64,000 nucleotides of DNA from Ampelocalamus luodianensis (GCA_036346255.1 CM070636.1:28527539-28591538), one strand, 5' to 3'. Shown: positions 34,148 through 46,457, numbered from the stretch's first letter. A program made the numbers and translations. Notes: generated from the letters alone by a model not told the origin.

Positions 34148-35361
34148 ATGGCATCTAGCAACCACGCACACCCTTTTGCTTTATGATCGATTCTTGAGAA
34201 AGAGAAATTAAATGGAACAAACTATTGGATGAGTCCGAAACTGAGAATTGTTCTCGTGGCGGATAAAAGGAAAACGTTCGACACCCCAATCCCGTAAGAA
34301 CTCGCTAACAATGCGTCTCGCTGTTGTTAAAAATGCCTACAAGAAAGCATGTGATGACTCTCTTGAGATTAGTGTCTTATGCTTGCATGCATGGAACCGA
34401 CCTTCAAAAGCGTTTGAGGATCGGAAGCGTATGATATGATCATAGCGCTTAAGGACATGTTCGACATGTGCCAGACCGAGCGGTTCAATGTCTCTAAGGC
34501 TTTTCGGAATGCAAGTTAAGAAGAAAGTGCACCGTAGGCCCACATGTGATCAAAATGGTTGGTTCTGATCGGACTTTGGATAAACTTGGTTTTCCAATTG
34601 GCCAAGAGTTGGCAATCGATTTCATTTAGCGTCTCTTCCACCTAGCTATGGGCATTTCATTTGAACTACCATATGCATGGGGCGGATAAGGGCCTTAATG
34701 AGCTTTGTGGGATGCTCAAAACAGCAGAGTGACATTAAGAAGTGTGCGGGGCCTAGCCATGTGATGGTTGTGAGAACAAGTCTAGCTTCAAGAAAAGGGT
34801 AAGAAGCCATGGCCAAAGAATAAGGGCAAGGTTAAGGATATGATCTGAAGCCAACGCCTAAGCCTAATTTGGACACGAGTCGAGACAAGATGCTTCTATT
34901 GTAAAGAAGCGCCTTTGGAAGAGAAAGCGCAAGAAGTACATGGATTCCGATGAATGCAAGAAGAAGGTCGAAGTAAGACTTCCACCCATGGTACACTTGT
35001 CATAAATGTTTTAGACATTTTTCTCGCAGATTCTCCTATTAACTCTTGGGTATTTGATATCGGATCGCTTGCTCACATTTGCAACTCGATGGGGGGCTAA
35101 TAAGAAGTAGAGGAGTCGCAAGAGGTGAAGTTGATTTTCGCGTCGGGAATAAAGCAAGGGTTCTTTGCGTTGACCGTCGGCACCATGCAACTTCAACTTC
35201 CTTCAAGATTTATTATGGAATTGAATAATTGTTATTATGTTCCTAGTATGAGTCGAAACATTTTATCCCCTCATGTTTGATGAGAGATGGTTATTCATTT
35301 GCAAGTAAAGACAATGGTTGTTTGATCTCTAAAATGGAATGTTTATGGCTTTTGCGCCATT
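34148..35361 (+). pseudogene. Element C gag and protease region, pseudogene
   Basis: ATG at 34148 (MASSNHAHPFAL) is followed after an early stop by EKEKLNGTNYWM and, frameshifted, NAYKKACDDSLEISVLCLHA and DMFDMCQTERFNV. This is the UBN2-type copia gag that coats element RNA. A Lys-rich stretch (34790-34980) stands where the zinc knuckle belongs, but no full CCHC can be read. A weak protease trace (SPINSWVFDIGS-like, about 35030) has lost its catalytic Asp-Ser-Gly. Nearly every 30-60 codons there is a stop or frameshift. Confidence 0.75.
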
Positions 35362-36363
35362 GTGAATGGGTTATTTATTTTAAATCTTGATGATGCGCCT
35401 ATCTTTAACATAAATGCTAAAAGACTTCGACCTAATGATTTGAATCCCACCTATGTTTGGCATTGTCGTTTGGGTCACATAAGTGAAAAGCGCATGAAGA
35501 AGCTCCATGTCGATGGTCTTCTAACTTCGTTTGATTTTGAATCATACGAGACATGTGAAGCTTGTTTGCTTGGTAAGATGACCAAATCACCTTTCAAAGG
35601 TTCTTTTGAGAGGCGTCGGACTTGTTGGAAATCATACATACCGATGTATGTGGACCAATGAGCACCATTGCTAGAGGTGGATTTCATTACTTCATAACTT
35701 TCACCGATGATTTTAGTAGATATGGCTATGTCTACTTAATGAAGCATAAGTCCGAAACTTTTGAAAAGTTCAAAGAGTTCGAATGAGGTTGAAAATCAAC
35801 GTGCCAAGAAAATTAAGGCTCTGCGATCGATCGTGGTGGCGAGTATTTGAGTCATGAATTTAGCAATCATCCGAAGAGTTGCGGAATTGTTCCCAGCCTA
35901 ACACCGCCCGAACGCCTCAAAGAAACGGGGTATCCGAGCGCGTAATCGGACCTTGTTGGACATGGTTGATCGATGATGAGCGATCAGATTTACCATTATC
36001 CTTTTGGGTTACGCTCTAGAAAGCAGCTTCCACACTTAATAGGTACCGTCTAAATCCGTAGTTAAGACACCATATGAGATATGGGTGGGAAGAGTCACGG
36101 TTGTCTTTTCTAAAGATTTGGGGATGTGAGGCGTTTGTCAGCGACTACTGATCGGACAAACTCACACCCAAGTCGGATAAATGCATTTTCGTAGGATATC
36201 CGAAGAAACCTTTGGATATTACTTCTACAACCGACTAGAGGGCAAAGTGTTTGTCGCTCAGTGGTGTTTTCTAGAGAAAGAGTTTCTCAACGGGGAGACA
36301 GTGGAAGAACAGTGCGGCTTGAAGAAGTTCAAGATGAACCAATCGGGAAGACTCGGCGAATGA
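35362..36363 (+). pseudogene. Element C pre-integrase and integrase, pseudogene
   Basis: An open 99-codon stretch has the GAG-pre-integrase zinc motif: HCRLGH (residues about 34-39) and CEACLLGK (about 67-74). A shifted frame continues with the integrase core start (TDVCGPMS then GGFHYFITFTDDFSRYGYVYL), with the first catalytic Asp. The later core (about 35790-36000) is broken. GGEYLSHEF is readable, but the third catalytic residue region is scrambled. 36181-36363 is a late piece (YFYNRLEGKVFVAQWCFLE) before RT. Confidence 0.8.
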
Positions 36364-38032
36364 TGCCCATGTGGCGAACAAGTTGAGGAACCTATGGCAA
36401 AGGAAGCACCACCACCACGAAGGTCGGAAGGCTCCGCAATGCGCGAGATATGTTATTGTTAGACAATGATGAGCCTCACGACCTATGCGGAAGCAATGAT
36501 GGACCGGACTACGAGAAATGGCATAGTGCCATGAGATCCGAGATAGCATCCATGGGAGACAATCAAGTTTGGAATTTGGTTGACCCTTTGATGGTGTTAA
36601 AACCATAGAGTGCAAATGGATCTATAAAAGAAAGATTGATATGGATGGAAATGTTCATATCCATAAAGCTCGACTTGTCGCAAAGGTTTCGGCAAGTTCA
36701 AGGAGTTGACTACGATGAGACTTTCTACTTTGTAGCGATGCTTAAATCAATACGGATCATTCTAGCTATTGCTGCATATTTCGACTATGAGATATGGCGG
36801 ATGGATGTCAAAGCGGCTTTCCTTAATGGAAATTTAACCGAGGACGTGTATATGATACGGCCAGAGGTTTTGTTGATCCAAACAATCTGTGGAAAAGTAT
36901 GCAAACTTCAAAAATCCATTTATGGATTGAAGCAAGCATCTCGGAGTTGGAACATTCGTTTTGATGAAGTAGTCAAAGGGTTTGACTTCATCAAAACGAA
37001 GAAGAATCTTGTGTTTACAAGAAGACAAGTGGGAGCTCACTCGTATTTCTAATCTTATATGTAGATGACATATTGCGATTGAAATGATATTCCTATGCTC
37101 GAGTCCGTTAAGACCTCACCAAAAATAGTTTCTCAATGAAGGACTTAAGGGAGCGGCATATATTTTAGGTATTAAGATCTATAGAGATAGATCAAAAGGC
37201 TAATAGGATTAAGCGTAGTACTTACATTGACAAAGTGTTGAAACGGTTCAACATGGAGGAGGCAAAGAAAGGGCTCTTGCCCATGTCTCATGGCATAAAT
37301 CTTGGCAAGACTCGGTGTCCTTCGACAACCGATGAGCGAGATCGCATGAGTAAGATTCCATATGCTTCGCCATTGGATCTATCATGTATGCTATGATATG
37401 TACTCGCCAGATGTTTCCTATGCTCTAAGTGTTACGAGCAGATACTCAGTCGATCCAGTGAGAGTCAGCGACAAGCGGTTAAAAACATCCTCAAGTATTT
37501 GAGAAGAACTAAGGATGTGTTCCTAGTCTACGGAGGTGAGGAAGAGCTCGTTGTAAATGGTTACACCGATGCAAGCTTCCAAACCGACAAAGATGATTAC
37601 AAATCGCAATCGGGTTTTGTGTTCCTTTTGAACGGTGGTGCGGTAAGTTGGAAGAGTTCCAAGCGGAGACCTGTCGACTCTACAACGGAGGTCGAGTACA
37701 TTGCGACTTCAAGCGGAAAAGAAGGTGTTTGGATAAGGAAGTTCATAATCTGAACTAGGTGTGGTTCCTAGTGCGTGCGATCCTCGGATCTTTCTTTGTG
37801 ATAATGGTGGGGCCATTATGCCAAGCCAAGGAGCCGAGGAATCACCAAAAGAACAAACACATCTGCGGCGGTTTCATCTCATTCGAGAGATCCTTAATCG
37901 AGGAGATTTAAAGATATGCAAAATACACACTGATTTGAATGTTTGGATCCTTTGATGAAGCCTCTCCCACGGCCTAAGCATGAGGCGCACACAAGAGCTA
38001 TGGGTATTAGATATCTTCTAGATCGACTCTAG
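36364..38032 (+). pseudogene. Element C reverse transcriptase and RNase H, pseudogene
   Basis: RT landmarks on the plus strand: WHSAMRSEIASMGDNQVWNL, VQGVDYDETFYFVAMLKSIR, WRMDVKAAFLNGNL and LQKSIYGLKQASRSWN (36500-36990). The catalytic YVDD region near 37060 is damaged (DDI is followed by a frame break). RNase H is readable as GYTDASFQTDKDDYKSQSGF (37559-37618) with its catalytic Asp, then STTEVEYIATSSGKEGVW. The end is PLMKPLPRPKHEAHTRAM before TAG at 38030-38032. Confidence 0.85.
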
Positions 38033-38035
38033 TGC

Positions 38036-38044
38036 AAGTGGGAG
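38036..38044 (+). other. Polypurine tract of element C
   Basis: AAGTGGGAG directly before the 3' LTR (ACTGTTGGAG), the standard arrangement in this copia group. Confidence 0.85.
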
Positions 38045-38046
38045 AC

Positions 38047-39358
38047 TGTTGGAGATATGCCCTAGAGGCAATCATGATGATGATGATATTTCATTGTATC
38101 CATGATTTAATAAATGTTCCTTGAATATTGCATTTGTGTTGATTAACAAGTATGTGACTTGTTTGTGAAACTCTTTACTTGTATGGCTATTCTAAAGTTG
38201 TCCCTAGTCGGAGTTCATGTGAGGACACACGTGAATGATGGATTAGCACATGTATCGGTTGATGACCATGTTTCACAGGTCATAGACATGGAGATGTCAA
38301 ACCAATAATGTGGACACATGTTTAGAACATGGGGTTGGACCGACCCAACATGAGACATAGTAATTATTCTTATGGTTCTCTCTACACAATGTATACGCCT
38401 TGTCCTTAGACACGAGATTGTCGCATGTACTTGAGATGTGAATCGACCTACTAGGGGCTATCAAACGCTACCCTGAATCGGGTAGTTATAAAGGTAGCTT
38501 CGGGTTTGTCATGAAGCATCTTTGCGAGGCATGGTCACTCGAGATGGGATTTGCCCTCTCACCAGAGAGATATCTCGGGCCCTCGAGTGATCGGATCCGA
38601 AATGCATGGCCATGCTACTTAAGGTTAAGAGTTAACCTAGTAAGGGATTAGGATCACGAGGATCGAGAAAGAGTGGTCAGCTTGGAGCTCGACCGAATAT
38701 CGTGAGGCAAAGGGATTGGCATGTACATAACGTTGTGATGGTTCGTCCGATATGATCTTTACGTATGTTTAGGAGTTGGCACGTCTTGCTAGAGGTCGCT
38801 ACCAACTATTGACCAAGTATGTGTACTCGCGTCATGTCTAAACATATGTGAACCATAGGTCACACACTTAGAAGTGAAGCCTAGTCGGATTGGATCCGAA
38901 TTAGGTGGCATTGAGTCCTAATGGGCCTCTATTCGTAGAAGCCCATTATAAGGGCGTCTATAAAGGAGGCGGCGCACCGGTTGAGGTTGAGTTTTTGTGA
39001 CATCCTCAAACCACGCCGCCACCCTCCCACGCCCTAGTCGCCGCGCGGATCTAGTAGTCCGGCGTGCGTCGCTTCCTCCCGCACGTGTGGATACCTTTGA
39101 GGCGCCGCATGCGTGGCGTTGGGACGAACCGCAAGAAAGGAGTTGTGCGTGGGGCGCCGCGACGAGGGCGAGGAAGTAGTACGACTACTGCGCCCGACGT
39201 CTCGCATCAGCGAGGCGACTACACCGCCTGACGTCTTTGCATCAACTTCCGCACTGCTGCGTCTAGTGGTAAGACCGTGATCTATAAGCTGCAGTGATCT
39301 TGGTTTACGGGTAGAATTTTTTTAATTTGCGCTAGTGTAGCCTACCTGTTTCCCTACA
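38047..39358 (+). mobile_element. Element C 3' LTR (1312 bp)
   Basis: TGTTGGAGAT to CCTACA, partner of 31418-32722. The right TSD GGTCT is at 39359-39363. Confidence 0.93.
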
Positions 39359-41423
39359 GGTCTAAGGGTGGTCTTTGCAAAATGACCAGGGGTGGTCTTT
39401 TTGCAAAGGGGACCTTGGTGGAGGTCCTGGGGTGGTCTTTAACAAAGACGACCTCAAGGAGGTCTTTTGCAACGAGGACCCCAAGGCGGAGGGTGATCCT
39501 AACGGCTGGGATTTAACCTACGGTGGTCTTAAATGGCCAGGATTTCAGCAGGGAGGTCCTGGCACTAAGAAAATACACGGAAAACCCTCTACGGTACAGA
39601 TCTACTTGGAGGTGATCTCAACGGCTATGATTGCATCTAGGGGGAGGTCTAGAGGCTTAAGTTTTTCGGAAAGGAGCCAAAGGCTCGGATCTAACCCGGG
39701 GTGGTCTTGGGCGGCCACGATTACCCAAGGAGGTCCTAGGACTTAGCGGCGCGCGCGTTTTGCCGGCAAGACGGCAATAAAGAGCGACCTCGGACAACAT
39801 TAATGCTAATCATAAAACCATGATTCCTGTCCGAGTACGACACGGCAAAACACGAGTTCGGTCATAAGCTCACCGCCGGCGATGGGGACCTCGCCGGTGC
39901 CGACCAAGGACACGACTGAGTTCCAAATAACGTCAAGAACCTAAAGGACGTACTCTCGACGGCGGCGATGGCCTTGAACGCCGGCGAGCCGGAGAGAGAG
40001 AAGGACACCCCATACGGTAAGACTACAAAAATCTACACGAGCTCTAGAATGCAGTAATTAGCTAAGAAATGGGCACCTGCAGGCAGAGAGGGGACCAAGG
40101 TGGTCGGAGGAGCCTGGAGAAGGTTGACGAAGTCCGGCGATGAAGTGCTTGCCGGCGATGGAGAAGAAGGTGATCCCGACCACGGCAAGCTCCCCAAGTT
40201 GTCCACCTCGCAATGGTGAACCGAGCTAAGTTAGAGCAACCCTAGGTGATCAAGATGACGATGAAAAGGCAAGAACGTTCTTGGGACCACTGGAGCTCGA
40301 GCCGACAGGAGCTCCAAAGCCTAGCAATGGAGGTCTTTGGGTGAGGTTCAGGGTGCTTGACTTTGAGGACCAACTCACCTTGAGGAGCTCAAGCACAACA
40401 AAGAACAGAGAAGAAAGGAGAAAGGAGGTCTCGGGCTATACATAGCACGGGAGCTTGGTAATGGTGTGGGCAAAGCTCATCATGAACAAAGTCCATGCCC
40501 AAGGACCTGCCAGATTTGACAAGGCAGAAAGGGTGACTCCTTTTTGGGCAAAGCTTCTGCCGCATTTAATGCATGACACAAAGAGACGTTGGAAAGGCTA
40601 AAAAGGTGACAGGCCACTGCACCAACTGCTCTGACCCTGACACACGCACGGGCGCGTGAAAATCATGACGACCAGACCTCCAGGAGGTCGTGAGGGAGAA
40701 GAACAGGGCTGAGGGGAGGTCCTGGACGATCCCGATTGGCATGGGGTGGTCCTGGACGTCCCAGATCACCCGAGGTGGGGAGGTCTTTGCGGTGAGGAGG
40801 TCCTGGGGAGGTCCTGACCGCCAGATTGCAATCCAAGGGCCCAACACCCGCGCGCACGAGATCGAGCCCGAGGAGGTCTAGGCGGCAGGCCCGACCGAGT
40901 CCAATGGCTGGGTCGGACTCGGGTCTGAGTCAGACTCAGATCAGAATTTTGAGTTTTGAACTCATCTGAAGATTGGGGATTTATTTGGGATCGCAAACTC
41001 ACTCCAAAAATTATGAAATTTTTACAGGAGCTTGCTAGCTGAATTATTGACCTTGTATAAAATTTCCAGAGGTTTTTGTGCTATAAATTTTCCTCCAAAA
41101 ATTCCACAAGGTGCTGGTCCCCAGTTTGACCAGAATTTGAGTAGGTTTGACTGACCTCCAAAAGGATGCACACAATTTCTAAAAATTGTGAAATTTTTCA
41201 GAGGGGTCACATACCAACCCAAGAATTTAGGAAAAATATTTCCAGAAGATTATCACAAGATGGAATAAGAATGTTTTGGATCAAAGACTTGTGACTATGT
41301 ATTTCCATAACTCTTGTACAATAATTGTTTAGTACATACAGGAAATACATGATGTAAGAAAAAAAATTAATTTCTACTCATTTTATTACATTTGAAACAC
41401 AAGCCCAAAATTGGGATGTTACA
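39359..41423 (-). mobile_element. Element D 3' LTR, main segment
   Basis: Resumes D's LTR after C and runs to GATGTTACA at 41423, matching 49503-51565 base for base apart from scattered differences. It contains the end of the GGAGGTC repeat field and the palindrome TCTGAGTC-A-GACTCAGA at 40924-40940. A 123-codon plus frame (39375-39746) is also open in the other LTR, but it runs through the repeat field and antisense to the element. Confidence 0.92.
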
Positions 41424-41439
41424 ACTCTCCCCCCCCCCC
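41424..41439 (-). other. Polypurine tract of element D
   Basis: GGGGGGGGGGGAGAGT on the minus strand next to the 3' LTR edge at 41423. Confidence 0.9.
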
Positions 41440-41467
41440 ATACAAGAATCTCGACCCGAGATTCCGT

Positions 41468-42163
41468 CTACTCGGAGAAGAAGGATGGATAATCTGCACG
41501 AAGGCGATCTTCCCGCTCCCAAGTTGCCTCATCCTCAGAATGGTTTGACCATTGAACCTTAAGGAACTTGATGACCCGGTTCCTTGTTCTCCGTTCGGAT
41601 TCCTCAAGAATGCGAACAGGATGCTCGCGGTAGGTCAAATTCTCCTGCACATCGAGAACCTCCAATGGAGTTTCCTCAGTGGGAACACGAACGCACTTCT
41701 TCAGGTGTGACACATGGAACACATCATGCACACCCTCAAGTGCAGCTGGTAGCTCCAATCTGTACGCCACAGCCCCAACTCTCTCGACGATGCGATATGG
41801 CCCAACATAACGAGGAGCCAACTTGCCCTTGACGCCAAAACGCTGATGGCCCTTCAAGGGTGAGACTTTGAGATACACAAAGTCATTGGGCTCAAAGCTG
41901 AACTCACGGCGACGACGATCTGCATAGCTCTTTCGCTGGATGTGCGCAGATGCTCGCGAATCAATCGGACTCGGCCTTGGCCTCATTGATCGAATCGGCC
42001 GAAAAAGCGCCGCCACGGTTTCGACCAGTTCAACGGGTTCGCACCTCCTCCCATACAAGGCCTCAAATGGTGCCATGCCAAGGCGGCTCGAAAGCCGTTG
42101 TTGTAGGAGAACTCGGCAAATGGTAGGCACTTCTCCCACTTCTTTCCACAGGAAAGAACACAA
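41468..42163 (-). pseudogene. Element D integrase C-terminus and chromodomain (open fragment)
   Basis: Frame ending at 41468 (LRADYPSFFSE). It begins within the end of the integrase core (GMAPFEALYGRRCEP) and contains KGKLAPRYVGPYRIVERVG, the GPY/F motif near residue 130, then HDVFHVSHLKKCVRVP. The last 55 residues (REHPVRILEESERR ... KVQWSNHSEDEATWERED) have the aromatic and acidic pattern of a retroelement chromodomain, which steers integration to marked chromatin. This domain identifies D as a chromovirus of the Tekay/Del type. One frameshift near 42080 separates it from the upstream ORF. Confidence 0.87.
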
Positions 42164-43296
42164 GCACGGAGCATATCTTCCAACACTTGGTTGACTCGCT
42201 CCGTCTGACCATCAGTTTGGGGATGAAAAGCTATACTGAAATGAAGGCGGGTCCCCATAGCCTCTTGCAGACTATGCCAAAACCGCGAGGTAAACAGCGC
42301 ACCACGATCGGAAATAATCGTCTTCGGTACACCGTGAAGACTCACAATCCTCGAGATATAAAGTTCGGCCAAAGGCCCCACACGAAGCTGGGTCTTGACG
42401 GGAAGGAAATGTGCCACTTTAGTCAACCTGTCAATCACGACCCAAATAGCATCATTCCCCTTGGACGAGCGGGGCAACCCGGTGATGAAATCCATGCCCA
42501 CAGAATCCCACTTCCACTGTGGCACTGACAAGGGCTGAAGAAGGCCTGCTGGACGCTGATGCTCAGCCTTCATACGACAGCACACGTCGCACTCGGCAAT
42601 GAACTTGGTAATCTCGCGCTTCATACGGGTCCACCGGAATCTCTGACGAAGGTCTTGATACATCTTAGTAGCCCCAGGATGGATAGACAAAGGGGAATCA
42701 TGGGCTTCACAGAGAATCAAATCCCGCAATTCCATAACCTTAGGAACCACAAGACGCTGCCCAAACCATACAACTCCGTGCTCATCCTCTGAAAAGCACT
42801 TGGCTGCCCCATCCTTGATATTCTGCTTGATTTGACTCACACCAACATCTGTCTGCTGTGCGGCCTTGATCTGATCCACCAAGGTTGGCTGCACAACCAA
42901 GGTAGCAAGAGAACCGTGCACGACCAAACCCAAATTGAGGCGCTGAAATTCTGAAATAAGGGTAGGCTGCTGCTCTTGGAGCATCAACATGTTGCAATAC
43001 ACCTTCTGACTGAGTGCATCCGCAACGACATTGGCCTTGCCCGGATGATACTGAATGCCCATATCATAATCTTTGATCAACTCCAACCATCTTCTTTGCC
43101 TGAGGTTCAGATCTGGCTGAGTGAACAAGTACTTCAAGCTCTTGTGGTCAGAATACACCTCACAGCGGTTACCAATCAGATAATGCCGCCAAATCTTGAG
43201 TGCATGAACCACAGCAGCTAACTCCAAGTCATGAGTAGGATAGTTGAGTTCATAGGGCCTCAACTGCCGCGATGTATAAGCCACAACCTTGCCTTC
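41983..43296 (-). pseudogene. Element D RNase H and integrase (433 open codons)
   Basis: Continues pol after a single TAG at 43297-43299. RNase H: VAYTSRQLRPYELNYPTHD, VYSDHKSLKYLF and YHPGKANVVADAL (first 110 residues). Integrase zinc finger: HDSPLSIHPG ... CDVC. Core triad: Asp in IWVVIDRLTK, Asp in IISDRGALFTSRFW, Glu in QTDGQTERVNQ. All catalytic residues are present, unlike element A. The frame is lost after YNNGFRAAL. The first annotated residue is only where the frame becomes open; the protein is part of the gag-pol polyprotein. Confidence 0.9.
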
Positions 43297-44605
43297 CTAC
43301 ATAAGAACACAACCAAGACCCTGACGAGAAGCATCACAATAGATATCAAAGCTCTTGTGAATATCAGGGAGAACAAGCACTGGGGCTGAGGTCAACCGCT
43401 TCTTGAGTTCCTGAAAACTCACATCACAAGCAGTGGACCACTCAAACTTCTTGTCTTTCTTGAGCAATTCGGTCATAGGCTTCGCAATCTTGGAGAAATT
43501 CTCGATAAAGCGGCGATAGTAGCCAGCCAAACCAAGAAAACTCCGCACATCGGTGACCGACTTGGGCTGACCCCAAGATAGCACATCACTGACCTTGCTA
43601 GGATCTACAGCCACACCTCCTGCTGAAAGAACATGGCCCAAGAATGTCACTTCCTTCAACCAGAACTCGCACTTGCTGAACTTTGCATACAGCTGGTGCT
43701 CGCGCAGCTTGCCCAACACAAGCTTAAGATGCTCAGCATGCTCTTCTTCACTCTTGGAGTAGATAAGGATATCATCGATGAATACCACCACAAACCTATC
43801 CAAATACTTCATGAATACCGAGTTCATAAGGTTCATGAATAAAGCAGGAGCATTAGTCAAACCAAAAGCATGACGGTGTACTCGTAAAAACCATAACGAG
43901 TAGCAAAGGCCGTCTTAGGAATACCTCGGCCCTGATCCTGACTTGATGATAGCCCAACCTCAAGTCAATCTTGGAAAAGACTCGAGCTCCGGTCAACTGA
44001 TCGAAAAGATCATCAATACGGGGCAAATGATACTTGTTCTTGATCGTCACTTCATTAAGCGGACGGTAATCAACACACATGCGTAAGGTCTTGTCCTTCT
44101 TCTTCACAAAGATAACTGGACAACCCCAAGGAGATGAGCTAGGACGAATAAAACCCTTCTCTTGCAGATCACCTAGTTGCTTCTTCAGCTCCTCCAACTC
44201 ATTAGGAGGCATGCGATACGACCTCTTTGAAATAGGGGTGGTACCGGGCAGCAACTCTATCACGAACTCCAGGTCTCGAACGAGAGGCATCCCAGGTAAG
44301 TCTTCAGGAAAGACATCCGCGAAGTCACACACAGTGGGGACATCGCGAATCTCCAATGTTGGCTTTGCTTCAAGGGCAAAAAGATGGGGTTCTCGCAACT
44401 GCGGTGAAAACCCAACCTGTTCACCTGAAGGACTGGTGAGGTAGACAACCTTCCTGGCACAATCAATTTGCCCCAAGTGTTGGGACAACCAATCCATGCC
44501 AAGAATCACATCCAAGCGCGCCGAATCAAGTAGGATAAGACTCGCCAAGAATCCCACTCCTTCGATGTGGATAGGAACGCCCCCGGCATACTTGGTGACT
44601 CTCAT
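43297..44605 (-). pseudogene. Element D protease C-terminus and reverse transcriptase
   Basis: 44605-43853 carries LDVILGMDWL (protease), FPEDLPGMP, then RT: SSSPWGCPVIFVKKKD, MCVDYRPLNEVTIKNKYHL and FSKIDLRLGYHQVRIRAE. Two closely spaced deletions near 43870-43940 shift and then restore the frame. 43860-43297 continues with TNAPALFMNLMN, the catalytic FVVVFIDDILIYSK, and the thumb region through DASRQGLGCVLM to TAG at 43299-43297, where a Gln codon (CAG) is expected. Apart from these breaks RT looks complete. Confidence 0.9.
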
Positions 44606-45866
44606 TTCGAACCCGAGAGCGAATAAGCAAAGTGGAACCCCAAAGGAACACGGTGGAGACCACTATCAGCAACAAGCGACCTCGAAATAAAGAATGCGAA
44701 GCTCGAGTCAAATAAAGCGTAGCGGACGTAAATTGACAAGAAGCGTACCCAACACAACGTCGGCCGCGTCCTGTGCCTCCTCAGCCGAGATATGGTTGAC
44801 TCGGCCGCTTCCCAAGCCCGAGGTCTTCTGGTTAGGTGGGTGACCACTCCCTTGCCCGCGTACTCCATTAGGACGAGGGGCCGCTCCAGTCTTCTTAGGG
44901 CAACTACTCGCGTAGTGACCCTTGTTGTGGCAGTAGAAGCAGGTGACGTCGGCCGCGGGGTTGCGATGAGCAACCTGCTGCTGGATCGCAGGCGCACGTG
45001 ACTGAATCACGGCCTGCGGAGGACGTGGAGCTGGTGCCGAAGGCCTCGGCGGTAGGGAAGCCTGAGGACGGGCCACCGTGCGCAGCCCAACACGGGACGA
45101 ACGAGGCCGGCCTATGCGGACGGCTGGGCCTCCCACTTGCGCTATGGACTCGCCAGCGCCCTCGCCTTGTGCTCGCGGCGATGGCCTTGTCCACCAAGGT
45201 GCGGAAGTCGGGAAGTCCACAACAGAGAGCTTGTCTCAAGCTCCTCGACAAGCCCTCCATGAACTTCTCTGCTTGGCCTCATCGGTGGCCACCTCGGCAG
45301 GAGCGCCTCGCGAGATGGTTGAACTCGTGAAGGTACTCAGTCACAGATTTGCGCCCCTGTTTGAGCACAAGAAACTCCTTCTTCTTCAGCTTCATCAGGC
45401 CGGCGGGGACATGGGCCCGACGGAAAGCCGACCTGAACTCCTCCCACGAGACCACGTGTCCCGCAGGCTGCATGGCGAGGAAGTTCTCCCACCATGAGAG
45501 TGTCGCACCCTCCAACTGATGGGATGCGAAAAGTGCCTGCTCCTGCTCCTAGCACTAAGCAACGTTGAGCTTCCGCTCAACCAGACGCAGCCAGTCGTCT
45601 GCGTCCAAGGGATCCTCGGACCGGGAGAAGGTGGGAGGCTGCGTGCGAAGGAACTCCGCAAGTCCCCCACGAGACTGGTGACCACCTCCAGATCTAGAGG
45701 CACCAGAGGGAGTGGAGGTGTTCCTCGCGATAACCTCCAACACCCTACGGTCCTCCGAACGATTGCGTTCGATCTGCATGAGGACTTCCGCCATGGTCGG
45801 AGAAGGGGGAAGCTCCTCATCGGGACTACCCGGCTGGTTCCGACCACTACGTGTCCCTCCTGCCAT
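44606..45866 (-). pseudogene. gag: Element D gag and protease N-terminus, pseudogene
   Basis: The start at 45866 (MAGGTRSGRNQPGSPDE) fits a gag N-terminus. DADDWLRLVERKLNVA is followed by two TAG codons in frame (about 45555 and 45549), then LEGATLSWWENFLAM and SVTEYLHEFNHLARR of the gag domain. One frameshift near 45230-45280 leads to the Pro/Ala-rich linker and an intact knuckle, CFYCHNKGHYASSC. The protease site reads LFDSS where Asp-Ser-Gly is expected: small deletions there add up to 3 bp, so the frame survives but the Gly is gone. Confidence 0.85.
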
Positions 45867-46457
45867 CCTGTTCCACTAAGACAAGTTAGCTACAAGCCCG
45901 AGATCAAAAGGCAAAGAAATCCAAACTCAATTAAAATGACCAAGGAACAACCATAAGAAGGCATAAGATCATAAGTCACCAAATCAACTTCCCGAAACGA
46001 ATAACCCGTATGGAAAGAACGAGTAACCGCTTAGGAAGGCAAAATTTCAGAACTTAACCCTACTCTAAACAGCCCAAAAACCGAGGTATAATTACCTAAC
46101 AGAGCATGAGGTACTTAGCTATCTCATATCACTTCTTACCCTTTTATTCCCTCAAGTTTTAATTGAATTAACCTCTCATTTCCTACCTTATTCACTAACC
46201 ACTAGCTAGCTGTCCAGATTCCTTTCTCCAAGCTCTCATGGTTCTCCCAAAACCAACTTAACCGTTAAATAGCTAGCTTTTGAAAGGAAGAGAGGAACAA
46301 CTTTTCCAAAACTTGATCAAGAGTAAGGTGAGATGAGCAAGCTAAGACAGGTAAGGAGTAAAATCAGAGAACTTACTTAAGTTTTGTAAACCATTTGAAA
46401 GTAAGCTTTCAAAATATCCTAGAGGCGAACAAGCTAGGGGTTTCTACGGTCAGTATG
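45867..46457 (-). other. Leader of element D
   Basis: 590 bp between the primer site and gag. It is AT-rich with no open frame like the one in element A's leader. I see no other feature. Confidence 0.6.

Larger units (their letters stand above)
31418..39358 (+). mobile_element. Element C: Ty1/copia element (Angela/RIRE1/BARE-like), degraded
   Basis: LTRs at 31418-32722 and 38047-39358 begin TGTTGGAGAT and end CCTACA. Primer site, polypurine tract and 5-bp TSD are all present. The plus-strand order gag, integrase, RT, RNase H is copia order. The sequence HCRLGHISEKRMKKLH and the C-terminal PLMKPLPRPKHEAHTR stretch are characteristic of the Angela/RIRE1 group of grasses. The coding region is riddled with frameshifts and stops. 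It entered D's 3' LTR. Confidence 0.93.
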
